DNA of 64,000 nucleotides from Rhodococcoides fascians A25f. GTDB lineage: Bacteria > Actinomycetota > Actinomycetes > Mycobacteriales > Mycobacteriaceae. Below are positions 24,003 to 32,813 of the stretch, piece after piece. The stretch's first letter is position 1, and each line of letters opens with the position of its first letter. The stretch lies in assembly GCF_000760935.2 (NCBI RefSeq), contig NZ_CP049744.1:1966001-2030000 (forward strand), read 5' to 3'. The notes under the pieces are model-generated. The model was not told the DNA's origin, did not search any database, and was given only the letters and a program-made list of their open reading frames with translations. A program made the translations under genes and the position numbers.

Positions 24003-25376
24003 CTAGCGGGCCAGTTCCACTTCTGCTTCCTCGTCGACGAAAGGATCGCCGTTTCGCGGAGCGTTGTAACGCTCGAGGTCGAGGATTCCTTCGCGCTTGG
24101 CCACGATGGTCGGTACCAGCGCCTGGCCGGTCACGTTGACCGCGGTGCGGCCCATGTCGACGATCGGCTCCACCGCGAGCAGCAAACCGACACCGGCGAG
24201 AGGCAACCCGAGTGTCGACAGCGTGAGGGTGAGCATCACCGTCGCGCCTGTCGTTCCTGCTGTTGCAGCAGAACCGATCACGGATACCACGATGATCAGC
24301 AGGTAGTCGGTGATGGTGAGGTCGATGCCGTAGAACTGAGCCACGAACAGTGCTGCGATTGCGGGATAGATTGCCGCGCAACCATCCATCTTCGTCGTCG
24401 CCCCGAGTGGCACCGCGAACGATGCGTACTCACGCGGCACGCCGAGGTTGCGTTCGGTCACACGCTCGGTGAGCGGGAGAGTTCCGATCGACGAGCGCGA
24501 CACGAAGCCCAGCTGCGTGGCCGGCCACACTCCCGAATAGAAGTTCCGGACCGAAAGGCCATGGGCGCGAACGATCAACGGGTACACGACGAAGAACACC
24601 ACAGCCAGTCCGATGTAGATCGACACGGTGAACACGCCCAGCGAACCGATCGCGTCCCAGCCATAGGTTGCGACAGCGTTGCCGATGAGGGCGGCGGTGC
24701 CGATCGGTGCCAGGCGAATGATCCACCACAGCACCTTCTGCACGATCGCCAGCAACGAGGCGTTGAACGCGAGGAATGGCTCGGCCTTCTTGCCGACCTT
24801 GAGTGCCGCGATGCCGATAGCAGCGGCGATCACCAGCAACTGCAAGATGTTGAAGCTCAACGATGTGGTTGCGGTACCGCTCTCGGGGACAGTGGTCTTG
24901 GCACCGAGTGCCAGGAAGTTGCTCGGCACCAAACCGGTGAGGAACGACCACCACGACCCGACACTCGACGGATCTCCCGCCGAGTCGGCTCCCGCGCTGG
25001 TTCGCGATCCGGGCTGGGCGACCAGTCCGATGACGATCCCGATGATGACGGCGATGAACGCCGTGATGGCGAACCACCACAGCGTCTGAATGGCGAGGCG
25101 GGCGGCGTTCGTGACTTCACGGAGGTTGGCGATGGAGCTGACGATTGCCGTGAAGACCAGCGGAATGACCGCGACGGTGAGTAGCTTGACGTAGCTCGAA
25201 CCGATGGTCGAGAGGGTGCCGACCAACCAGTTCTCGTTGCCGTCGGCCGCGTCGGGCATGGATCGGGCGATCAGCCCGAATACGACACCGAGTACGAGAC
25301 CGGCAACGATTTGTGGACCGAACGCGGTTGCCCAGGTAGGGACACGGCGCGTACGGGTAGCGCTGGGCGCAGACAT
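24003..25376 (-). CDS. Dicarboxylate/amino acid:cation symporter (DAACS family)
   Basis: A 457-residue membrane protein of the GltP/DctA family. It shows the serine-rich reentrant loop SRSSIGTLPLTERV, the second loop GATTKMDGCAAIYPAIAALFVAQ, and the substrate-binding helix DMGRTAVNVTGQALV (usual form DxxRTxxNVxGD). It imports C4-dicarboxylates, glutamate or aspartate with protons or sodium. The ligand-selecting Arg is retained, which favours acidic substrates. ATG 25376 has AAAGG upstream. A perfect hairpin with a U-run follows the stop codon. The gene stands alone. Confidence 0.93.
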   Translation of the reverse strand: MSAPSATRTRRVPTWATAFGPQIVAGLVLGVVFGLIARSMPDAADGNENWLVGTLSTIGSSYVKLLTVAVIPLVFTAIVSSIANLREVTNAARLAIQTLWWFAITAFIAVIIGIVIGLVAQPGSRTSAGADSAGDPSSVGSWWSFLTGLVPSNFLALGAKTTVPESGTATTSLSFNILQLLVIAAAIGIAALKVGKKAEPFLAFNASLLAIVQKVLWWIIRLAPIGTAALIGNAVATYGWDAIGSLGVFTVSIYIGLAVVFFVVYPLIVRAHGLSVRNFYSGVWPATQLGFVSRSSIGTLPLTERVTERNLGVPREYASFAVPLGATTKMDGCAAIYPAIAALFVAQFYGIDLTITDYLLIIVVSVIGSAATAGTTGATVMLTLTLSTLGLPLAGVGLLLAVEPIVDMGRTAVNVTGQALVPTIVAKREGILDLERYNAPRNGDPFVDEEAEVELAR

Positions 25377-25692
25377 GGTTATGCCTTTCGAAAACGAAGA
25401 AGTGTCGACAGAGGTGTGCGACAGAATGCTCATCGGGCCGACGTGCCCGACGGCGAGGTTGAGGTCTAGAGGACCGTCAACAGGTAGCGCTGGCTTGCAG
25501 ACGCAAGTCGACGTAGCGTCGAGAGGTCAGCAGCGGATTCACTGGTAAGACGGTACTCGTCGGACATCCGGGGCAGCGGGGCAGGGTTCTTCTGAGGGTT
25601 CACTGTGGAATCGATGCGGGTGCGCTGCGGTGTCGATAATGCGCCGTTTTCATCGGCTACGTTGGGTTCTCTGCCGCCGACGAAACGAGATC
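25377..25692. promoter_or_regulatory. 316-bp divergent intergenic region
   Basis: The gap separates the symporter gene (minus) and the SanA-like gene (plus) and must hold both promoters. I see no perfect palindrome longer than about 8 bp, no credible short gene with a ribosome site and no terminator. A cctctagacct-type dyad near 25460-25470 is too short to interpret. Confidence 0.4.
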
Positions 25693-26370
25693 ATGAGTAC
25701 GAAAGCAAAACCCCGAGGACTGGTTAGGCGACTCCTACAGGCGGTGTCTGCCCTCGTTGCAGCACTGGTGGCAGTCGTTCTGGCATCGGCCGGTTGGGTT
25801 GCGTATGCGACGGCGGGCAAGGTCTACGACGTCGACGATGCACCGGATGCGCCCGTGGCGATCGTTCTCGGCGCGCAGGTGCGCGACGGTAAGCCGATGC
25901 GATTTCTCGCCGGCCGCCTCGACGTCGCAATCGCGCTGATGCAAGCCGGAAAGATCAAAGCGATCCTGGTCTCCGGCGATGCAGACGGCAACTCGGGCAA
26001 CGAAATTCAGGCCATGACCGACTACCTGATCGAGCACGGCATCGACCCCGCCGTGATCATCGGCGACGATCACGGGATCGACACCTACGACACGTGCGCT
26101 CGTGCGAAAGAGACGTTCGGCGTCGAACGTGGACTCATCATCAGTCAGCCCCTTCACGTCTCGCGTGCCGTGGCGCTCTGCGAGGACATGGATCTGGAGG
26201 TCGACGGTGTGACTGCTGATTGCATCGACTGCAATACACTCGCGGTGGTTCGCAACTATGCGCGAGAGCTGTTGGCGCGCCCCAAAGCAGTTCTCGATCT
26301 GTGGTCCGGACGCGATCCCGTCGTCGTGTCCCCGCCCGTCGATTCGCTCGCTACCATCACCGGTAAATGA
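25693..26370 (+). CDS. SanA/YdcF-like DUF218 envelope protein
   Basis: A 225-residue protein with an N-terminal basic patch and one membrane anchor (VSALVAALVAVVLASAGWV), followed by a DUF218 domain. The domain has AIVLGAQVRDGKPM, the nucleotide-fold strand AILVSGDADGNSGNEIQAM, HGIDPAVIIGDDHGIDTYDTCARAKE and IISQPLHVSRAVALCE. This matches SanA, a vancomycin-sensitivity and envelope-barrier protein of enterobacteria, whose biochemical role is unsettled. It is anchored in the membrane with the domain outside. The gene overlaps the phosphotransferase gene by ATGA, so the two are co-translated. Confidence 0.85.
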   Translation: MSTKAKPRGLVRRLLQAVSALVAALVAVVLASAGWVAYATAGKVYDVDDAPDAPVAIVLGAQVRDGKPMRFLAGRLDVAIALMQAGKIKAILVSGDADGNSGNEIQAMTDYLIEHGIDPAVIIGDDHGIDTYDTCARAKETFGVERGLIISQPLHVSRAVALCEDMDLEVDGVTADCIDCNTLAVVRNYARELLARPKAVLDLWSGRDPVVVSPPVDSLATITGK

Positions 26371-27068
26371 GCGTGCCCGACGGCGATATCGCCGTCCCTG
26401 CCGTGGTGCGAGAGTTGGCGGGACCTGACGACATCGAACCTGTGTGGTCGAATGAACTGGGCGGGTTGACTTTTCGTATCGGTGAGGCACGCTACGTCAA
26501 ATGGACACCGGTCGAGAGCTCGGTCGACCTGGAAGACGAGCGGCGTCGTCTGGACTGGGTGAGTCGGTACAGCCCGGTTCCGAAGGTGATCGACACCGGT
26601 TCGGACGCGACAGGTTCCTGGATGGTGACAGAGGCCCTGCCGTGGGAGAACGCCGTCGCCGATCGCTGGATGGAAGACCCGGCCACCGCGGTCCGCGCGG
26701 CGGCAACCGGACTTCGTGCCTTTCACGATGCAGTCCCCGTCGCGCAGTGCCCGTTCGATTGGTCGGTGGTCACTCGTATCGGTGACCGCGAGTTGCCGGC
26801 GGAATCACCAGCGGTCGATCGACTCGTGGTGTGCCACGGCGACGCCTGCATGCCGAACACCCTGATCGCCGACGACGGATCGTGGGCAGCACACGTCGAC
26901 ATGGGCAGCATGGGTGTCGCCGATCGTTGGGCAGACCTGGCACCGGCAATCTGGAGCACCGAGTACAACTACGGCCGGAGCTACTGCAAGGCATTCTTGG
27001 ACGCGTACGGCATCGAACTCGACCGTGAACGCCTCGACTACTACCTGTGGTTGTGGGAGTCCACGTGA
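26367..27068 (+). CDS. Aminoglycoside-3'-phosphotransferase-like kinase
   Basis: A 233-residue protein-kinase-fold phosphotransferase (APH family). Visible motifs are YVKW (nucleotide-binding lysine region), the catalytic VCHGDACMPNTL (about residues 153-164) with its Asp and Asn, and the metal-binding DMGSMGVADRWADLAPA. It resembles APH(3') enzymes in the spacing of these motifs. Chromosomal relatives in soil actinobacteria phosphorylate varied hydroxyl compounds, so aminoglycoside resistance should not be assumed. It overlaps the SanA-like gene by four bases. Confidence 0.82.
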   Translation: MSVPDGDIAVPAVVRELAGPDDIEPVWSNELGGLTFRIGEARYVKWTPVESSVDLEDERRRLDWVSRYSPVPKVIDTGSDATGSWMVTEALPWENAVADRWMEDPATAVRAAATGLRAFHDAVPVAQCPFDWSVVTRIGDRELPAESPAVDRLVVCHGDACMPNTLIADDGSWAAHVDMGSMGVADRWADLAPAIWSTEYNYGRSYCKAFLDAYGIELDRERLDYYLWLWEST

Positions 27069-27157
27069 GCAGCGAATCGGACGATGCTGCGCGCGGCTAG
27101 AGTGGGCGAGCCCGGTTCGACGACTCAGCGGACCCGTGTTTCAGGAGAAGTGAACGC

Positions 27158-28753
27158 TTGAGCTGGATCCGCTTGAACGACGTTGCCAAGGGATACGACC
27201 AGAAGGTGATGCTGCGCGAGGTGTTCTTTCGTCTCGCCGACGGTGATCGCATCGGGCTGATCGGCCGCAACGGAACGGGCAAGACAACCCTGCTGCAGCT
27301 TCTTCTCGGGCGTGAGACACCCGATTCCGGAACCGTCGACGTCACCGAGGGCGCACGAATCGGGTACTTCTCGCAGTTCTCCGAACTGGACGGCGATCGC
27401 AGCATTCAAGCGGAGCTCGAATCGCTGTTCGGCGCTGTCCACGCGATCGAGACCGAATTGGCCGAGGTCGAGGCCGCATTGGGCGGTGACCTGGACGAGA
27501 AGCAGATGTACAAGCTCGTCGACCGCCAAGCCGAACTGCTCGACGCCATGGAGAACAGCGGTGGTTGGACCTACCACCAGCAGATCGACACGGTGCTGTC
27601 GATGCTCGGATTCAACGCCGAACGACGTGAGCTTCCTGTCGATCGACTGTCCGGTGGTTGGCGCAACCGCGCAGCGTTGGCCAAGATCCTCATCGAGGCC
27701 CCGGACGTCCTGCTCCTCGACGAGCCGACGAACTTCCTCGATGTTGCCGGAATCGCGTGGCTCGAACGTTGGCTACGAGATTTCCGCGGCGCGCTTCTCG
27801 TTGTCTCGCACGACCGCGCATTCCTCGAGCAGGTCGTCACCAGCATCGTCGAAATCGAGAACCATCACTTGCAGACGTACGACGGTAGCTACTCGGAATA
27901 CGTTCAGCAGAAGCAGTTTCGACTCAAGAACCTCGAACGTGAGTTCAGCAACGAACAGCAGCTGCTTGCCTACGAGCAAGAAGCGATCAGTGATCGCAAG
28001 GAAGCAGTGAAGAACCCCAGCGGGGTGCTCAAACGTCGACTGGCGAACATCAAGAAGAGCAAGAGTCCACGGCCGGTCGACACGGTGGTCACCGCCATCT
28101 ACGGCGGTCTGCATGTGCACGACAACCTGGCGGAGATCAACGGGATCGCCAAAAGCTATGGGGAGCAACGACTCTTCGAGAACATCTCCTTCACTGTTCA
28201 CCGCGGTGACCGCATCGCCATCACCGGACCCAATGGATGTGGAAAGACCACTCTCGTCGACATTCTCGTCGGTGCCGAGCAGCCGGACAGCGGCAAGATC
28301 AAATGGAAGACCAAAGCGCCGTCGTTCATCTACTACAACCAGGTGCTGGCCGATCTCGATCTCGACGACACGGTGTCGCATTCGGTGAACGCGATGCCGG
28401 GCAGTCTCGCTCTGACGGCGACGAAGAAGGAAGTCCACCGCTTTCTCACGTTGTTGCAATTCTCCGAGATGGATCTCAAGTCGAAGATCGGCGTGCTGTC
28501 CGGAGGGCAGAAGGCACGAGTTGCATTGGCGCAGTGCCTGTTGTTCGGCGCAGGCGTCATCGTGCTCGACGAGCCCACCAACCACCTCGACCTGCAGAGC
28601 ACCCAGGTGCTCGAACGCGCACTGATGGCGTTTCCCGGCGCGGTGATCCTGGTGAGCCACGACAGGTTCTTCGTCGAGAAGGTGGCATTTCGGCAGTTGT
28701 CGTTCGACGGCAAGGGCGGCGTCACCGAAATCGCCGGTGTGCAGATGGCGTGA
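27158..28753 (+). CDS. ABC-F ATPase
   Basis: A 531-residue protein with two ABC nucleotide-binding domains and no membrane segments. The first has IGRNGTGKTTLL and LSGGWRNRAALA with LLLDEPTNFLD; the second has GPNGCGKTTL and LSGGQKARVALA with VLDEPTNHLD. They are joined by a charged linker (about 235-320) that would reach into the ribosome. This is the ABC-F class, acting on translation or antibiotic protection rather than transport. It starts at TTG 27158, with AGGAGAAG just before. A close match to a named resistance factor cannot be claimed from sequence alone. Confidence 0.9.
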   Translation: MSWIRLNDVAKGYDQKVMLREVFFRLADGDRIGLIGRNGTGKTTLLQLLLGRETPDSGTVDVTEGARIGYFSQFSELDGDRSIQAELESLFGAVHAIETELAEVEAALGGDLDEKQMYKLVDRQAELLDAMENSGGWTYHQQIDTVLSMLGFNAERRELPVDRLSGGWRNRAALAKILIEAPDVLLLDEPTNFLDVAGIAWLERWLRDFRGALLVVSHDRAFLEQVVTSIVEIENHHLQTYDGSYSEYVQQKQFRLKNLEREFSNEQQLLAYEQEAISDRKEAVKNPSGVLKRRLANIKKSKSPRPVDTVVTAIYGGLHVHDNLAEINGIAKSYGEQRLFENISFTVHRGDRIAITGPNGCGKTTLVDILVGAEQPDSGKIKWKTKAPSFIYYNQVLADLDLDDTVSHSVNAMPGSLALTATKKEVHRFLTLLQFSEMDLKSKIGVLSGGQKARVALAQCLLFGAGVIVLDEPTNHLDLQSTQVLERALMAFPGAVILVSHDRFFVEKVAFRQLSFDGKGGVTEIAGVQMA

Positions 28754-28763
28754 CCAGAGTGGG

Positions 28764-30380
28764 CTACCCGTTGATCTTCGACGCGGACGTGCCCCACTCG
28801 GCGTCGCGCAGCTCCTTCTTCCTGATCTTGCCGGTCGATGTCTTCGGCAGCTCGACGATGAATTCGACGTTGCGCGGGGCCTTGTACGACGCGATGGCCG
28901 ACTTCACGTGCGCCACGAGCTCGGCTTCCGAGGCGTCCGCGCCGGGCACCAGCACCACGAATGCCTTCGGCCGCTCTCCCCACTTCTCGTCGGGCACCCC
29001 GATGACCGCAACATCGGCGACGGCAGGATGGCTCGCCAGCGCCTGCTCCACCTCGATGGTCGAGATGTTCTCGCCGCCGGAAATGACGACGTCCTTGGCG
29101 CGATCGAGTAGCTGAACGTAGCCGTCGGGATGCATCACCCCGAGGTCACCGGAATGGAACCAGCCGCCCGCGAAAGCCTGTGTCGTTCCGGCGGTGTCGT
29201 TGTAATACCCCTTCATGACGTTGTTGCCGCGCATGACGATCTCGCCCATTTCGCCGCCGTCGGGTTCGACGTCGATCAACACTCCACCGGGACCGGGCTT
29301 GTCGCGTACCACGCGAAGACGGTCTGCAGTGAGCATGCCGACTCCCTGTCTGGCCAAACGACGAGCCTGTTCGTCGGCGTCCAGTTCGAGCCACTCCTGC
29401 TTTGCCTCGCACACCGAATAGGGACCGTAGGTTTCGGTGAGGCCGTAGACGTGTACGAGCGTTGCTCCCAATGCTCGAATCTTGGCGATGATCGTCGGGC
29501 TCGGAGGAGCTCCCGCTGTGACGATGGTCAGCGGTCGATCGAGTGAATGTGCCTCTGCAGCAGTGGCGAGAGTGGTCAACACGGTCGGCGCACCGGCAAG
29601 GTGATCGACGCCGTTGTCGATGGCCGACCAGATGGCGTCGCCGCGCACTCCGCGAAGGCATACGTGTGTGCCGGACGCGGCCGTGACCGCCCACGTGGTG
29701 CACCACCCGTTGCAGTGGAACATCGGCAGCGTCCACAGATAGCGGGTGTCGACACCGAATCCCTGGTGGTGCAGTTCGCCCAGGGAATTGAGGTAAGCAC
29801 CGCGGTGGGTGTACATCACGCCCTTGGGTCGACCGGTGGTGCCCGAGGTGTAGTTGATCGTGATGGTCGACGTCTCGTCGTCGACCTCCCACTCCATCGG
29901 TTCGTCCGTGCCCCGTTCGAGGAATGCGTCGTATCGAGTGGTGTGCGGCAGCTTCTCGTACGTGCCGTCCACCGAGGGAGTCTCGACGATCTCGGTGACC
30001 GAATCTGCGATGGGATCTGTTCCGAGGCCGGCCAGCAACGCCGAATCACCCACCAACAGAACCGAACCGGAGTGATCGCAGATGTAGCGAACTTCGTCCG
30101 GTGAGAGCCTGGTGTTGATCGCGACCAGAACGGCACCGGCCAGCGGCACCGCGTAGTGTGCGAACAGTAGCTCCGCCGAGTTCGACGCAATGTAGGCCAC
30201 CCGATCGCCGTGGCCGACCCCCGACGCGCGCAGTGCATGCGCGAGCCGGGTGACGGCGGCGGCGAATTGTTCGTAGGTGAAGGACCGCGGACCATCCTCC
30301 ACGGCGGTCTTGTGGGGATGAACCTCCGCAGCGCGTTCGAGGAAGCGAAGTGGCGTCAGCGGAGTATCCAGACCGGTCAT
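28764..30380 (-). CDS. Acyl-CoA synthetase (AMP-forming)
   Basis: A 538-residue ANL-superfamily ligase. The AMP-binding P-loop is NYTSGTTGRPKGVMYTHRG (about residues 172-190). It also has YGLTETYGP, the hinge region YVQLLDRAKDVVISGGENIS and the C-terminal catalytic lysine segment (LPKTSTGKIRKKELR). It activates a carboxylic acid to its CoA thioester. The size and motifs resemble medium/long-chain or 3-methylmercaptopropionyl-CoA-type ligases, but the substrate is not known. ATG 30380 has no clear Shine-Dalgarno. The next gene upstream on the same strand ends 20 nt earlier. Confidence 0.9.
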   Translation of the reverse strand: MTGLDTPLTPLRFLERAAEVHPHKTAVEDGPRSFTYEQFAAAVTRLAHALRASGVGHGDRVAYIASNSAELLFAHYAVPLAGAVLVAINTRLSPDEVRYICDHSGSVLLVGDSALLAGLGTDPIADSVTEIVETPSVDGTYEKLPHTTRYDAFLERGTDEPMEWEVDDETSTITINYTSGTTGRPKGVMYTHRGAYLNSLGELHHQGFGVDTRYLWTLPMFHCNGWCTTWAVTAASGTHVCLRGVRGDAIWSAIDNGVDHLAGAPTVLTTLATAAEAHSLDRPLTIVTAGAPPSPTIIAKIRALGATLVHVYGLTETYGPYSVCEAKQEWLELDADEQARRLARQGVGMLTADRLRVVRDKPGPGGVLIDVEPDGGEMGEIVMRGNNVMKGYYNDTAGTTQAFAGGWFHSGDLGVMHPDGYVQLLDRAKDVVISGGENISTIEVEQALASHPAVADVAVIGVPDEKWGERPKAFVVLVPGADASEAELVAHVKSAIASYKAPRNVEFIVELPKTSTGKIRKKELRDAEWGTSASKING

Positions 30381-30400
30381 GTCAGCCAATGTAGCCCGCA

Positions 30401-31702
30401 CTACGAGGCCAGATCGGATTTGTCGATACGTTCGCGCCCACCGGTCAGGTCGGCGCGTTCGGCGGCGGCCCGGCCGGCAAGCCACCCCTGAGTATTGTCG
30501 CTGCCGAACTTGATCGTTTTCGTCGACGGGTACCGGGCAGCGTAGACACGGTCCACGGCATCGGATCGCTCCGCCATGATCGGCACCAGAGCCGATCCGT
30601 GTTGTTGGGTCGCCGCTGCAGTCGCTCGCGTGCGTGCGTCTTGCAATCGTTCGCCGACTCGGTGGGCGTAGGCGATCAAGAATGCGTGACGGAAGCTGCG
30701 AGTCCGCGAGGTCGCCGATTGGCCGGCCTCGTCGAGTGCGCGTGCCGATTGGACCAGTAACGAGGTGTACAGCAGCTCGCACAGATCGAGATCGACGGGC
30801 AGACCGATCACGGTGGCCAGCAGATACTTCTTCTTCCATACTGTTCTGGCACCGTTGGCTTTGCACACACTGTGCAGCAGAAGCAGTTTGGCCTTCGAGT
30901 ACGGGTTGCTCACCATGATGCGACGACTGATGACATCGTCGATCGAGGTGCGAGAGTTCCCTGCATCGAGAAGTGCGCTGTCGATCGCATATCGCGTCAT
31001 CAGGTCTTGGGCCTTGGCCGAAAATGCCTCGGCTTCCGCGGGGAATTGCGTCGACTCGGCCTTCGCCAGTAGCCCTCGTATCCTGCCGAGCATCTTCGAG
31101 TCCACGGCCTGCCGCGGACCGGCAGGTGTGGTGCGTGTTGTCCATCGAGTGGGAGGGGGTAGGAGTGTCTCGAGGGGCAACAACCATGTTGCGCAGCCGA
31201 GTACGAGTAAAAGGGTGTACCACGACTGCGCCGACGACCGCCGGTTGTACGAACGCCATCGACGAAGACGGTCCGCAGAGGTGCCACCTGCAGATTCGAC
31301 GTTCAGCTCGGACAACTGATCCCGCCAGGATTCCGGAGCAACGCTGTCGGCGGAACTTCGCGCTGCGTGAGCACCGATGGCCTCGACAATGACCACGGTG
31401 CCGTCGCCTCCAGCGCTCTGACGGGTGACGTGTACCAGTTCGGCGGGCTGCCAACCGTTCTCGAAGGCAACGTCGAGTGCGTCGTCGAGTATATTCGCCG
31501 CGCGATCGTGCACCGAATACGTTCGGCTGATGTCTTCCGCAGCCGACAGGCGTTCCGCGATCAGTTGGGTCATGTCCTTCGCGGAGGCCCCCAACTGGGC
31601 GAAACCGATTCCGCTGTCGAGCAATTCGTTCGGGTCAGCACTGTCCCGAGCAGTGGTTGCGCGCGAGTACTTGAAAAAACTGTCCAGATCGATACGACTC
31701 AT
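30401..31702 (-). CDS. DUF2786-domain protein
   Basis: A 433-residue protein. A DUF2786 segment (MLGRIRGLLAKAESTQFPAEAEAF, then SAKAQDLMTRYAID) lies in the middle, followed by a helical region and a basic C-terminus. A tryptophan-rich apolar stretch (WYTLLLVLGCATWLLPLETLL) just before the domain is unusual for a soluble protein. ATG 31702 has GGAGGGG upstream. DUF2786 proteins have no established function. The acyl-CoA synthetase gene follows 20 nt later on the same strand, but no functional link is evident. Confidence 0.75.
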   Translation of the reverse strand: MSRIDLDSFFKYSRATTARDSADPNELLDSGIGFAQLGASAKDMTQLIAERLSAAEDISRTYSVHDRAANILDDALDVAFENGWQPAELVHVTRQSAGGDGTVVIVEAIGAHAARSSADSVAPESWRDQLSELNVESAGGTSADRLRRWRSYNRRSSAQSWYTLLLVLGCATWLLPLETLLPPPTRWTTRTTPAGPRQAVDSKMLGRIRGLLAKAESTQFPAEAEAFSAKAQDLMTRYAIDSALLDAGNSRTSIDDVISRRIMVSNPYSKAKLLLLHSVCKANGARTVWKKKYLLATVIGLPVDLDLCELLYTSLLVQSARALDEAGQSATSRTRSFRHAFLIAYAHRVGERLQDARTRATAAATQQHGSALVPIMAERSDAVDRVYAARYPSTKTIKFGSDNTQGWLAGRAAAERADLTGGRERIDKSDLAS

Positions 31703-31792
31703 CGTCGTCCCCTCCACGTCCCCCGGTGTGGTTCCTGAACTTTTCGGTGAATCGCAGAGTAGGGGAGGGGTCCGACAAGTTATTCGAACATG

Positions 31793-32602
31793 TCAGCGAG
31801 GTGCGAGCATCTGCAGCAGTTCTTCGACCGACGGCAGGCCGGGAATCGCGGGAAGGTTCGGAACAGGAGCGGGGGCGGGCGGTGCCGTCAACTCGACGCC
31901 GCCGAGCGCTGCCAGCACGTCGTCGGTCTGGGTGCGGCGCGGGCCGTACGTGTTCGACGCTACGACGAACTCGTCACCGATCGACGCCGACGCCACCACG
32001 CTCGAGCCGTCGTCGGCCCATCCCCACTTGCTACCGGTCACGCCGGGCAAGGTTTTCGTGCCCCAGTCCTGGACGGTTCCGTCCGCTGCCACCGGGGCGG
32101 CGGAATTCATCCAGGCCAGGACGGGGCTGGCGGGATCGGTGCGCTTCTTCGCCGCCAGGAATCGCACGGTGTCGGCAGTGCTGGTGTACGAACTTCCCCA
32201 GAAACCGCCTCGCGAGGTGGAGGTGAGCCCGAACTCCGCCGCAGTCGCATCGATGGCCTGGGGATATTTGTTGTCGAGGACGGAGGCGGCACCGTCGTCG
32301 CTGACCTGGACCATTCGAGCGGCCAGGTCGCGATCACGCGCAGAACCGTCTCCGAAGCGAACGACGTAGTCGGCCATGTAGAGCTTGACCGTCGACAGTC
32401 CGGGACGTGCGGAATTATCCTCCGCGCTGCCCACATATGTGCCCGTCGGCACGTGTTCGTACGAGATCGAGGTGCGGGATGGCACATCGGCCAAGTCAGC
32501 CGGTGTTGGCAAGGCCTGCGCAGGTGCAGCGCAGGTCAGCGCCAACGCGATGCCGACAATTGGGACAGCAGTCCTGGTGAAGATGCGTCGCAGGGCCGGC
32601 AT
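31793..32602 (-). CDS. Secreted serine-hydrolase-like protein (beta-lactamase/PBP fold)
   Basis: A 269-residue protein with a Sec signal peptide (VGIALALTCAAPAQA, cleavage near residue 30). The mature part has an SxxK motif (LSTVKLYM), a later SDD in place of the usual SxN, and SKWGWADDGSS near where K-T-G would lie. This suggests the serine beta-lactamase/penicillin-binding fold, as in small secreted actinobacterial relatives, but the second and third motifs are non-standard and activity is uncertain. The C-terminus is Pro-rich. GAGGAG precedes ATG 32602. Confidence 0.65.
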   Translation of the reverse strand: MPALRRIFTRTAVPIVGIALALTCAAPAQALPTPADLADVPSRTSISYEHVPTGTYVGSAEDNSARPGLSTVKLYMADYVVRFGDGSARDRDLAARMVQVSDDGAASVLDNKYPQAIDATAAEFGLTSTSRGGFWGSSYTSTADTVRFLAAKKRTDPASPVLAWMNSAAPVAADGTVQDWGTKTLPGVTGSKWGWADDGSSVVASASIGDEFVVASNTYGPRRTQTDDVLAALGGVELTAPPAPAPVPNLPAIPGLPSVEELLQMLAPR

Positions 32603-32813
32603 CTCGTGCTCCTCGAGGTGTTGGCCCGCCGTGAATCGGTGACCGATGACTGTGGCTACCCCGATAGTAGACGCTTCAACCTCACGCCGCTTTCCCCAGT
32701 TCTGCGGCCTTCGTCACCTGCATGAATGCGGCTTTCTTGCAGTTGGAGTGACTGGCGGGCGCATTGATCCAGTCAGCGGGCGTGATACCGCCGGACACAA
32801 GAGGGGCGGGCAG

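Noticed and set aside
26367..27068. Aminoglycoside resistance gene
   Set aside because: The APH fold is clear, but chromosomal APH-like kinases in soil actinobacteria act on many substrates, and no mobile element or resistance context is present.
27158..28753. Named ribosomal-protection factor (macrolide/lincosamide type)
   Set aside because: ABC-F subfamily assignment needs phylogeny; linker length and motifs alone do not distinguish resistance proteins from housekeeping ones.
30381..31454. Upstream in-frame extension of the acyl-CoA synthetase frame by about 358 codons
   Set aside because: The extension is antisense-like low-complexity Arg/Ser-rich sequence overlapping the DUF2786 gene in another frame. 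The ANL-ligase N-terminus begins normally at 30380.
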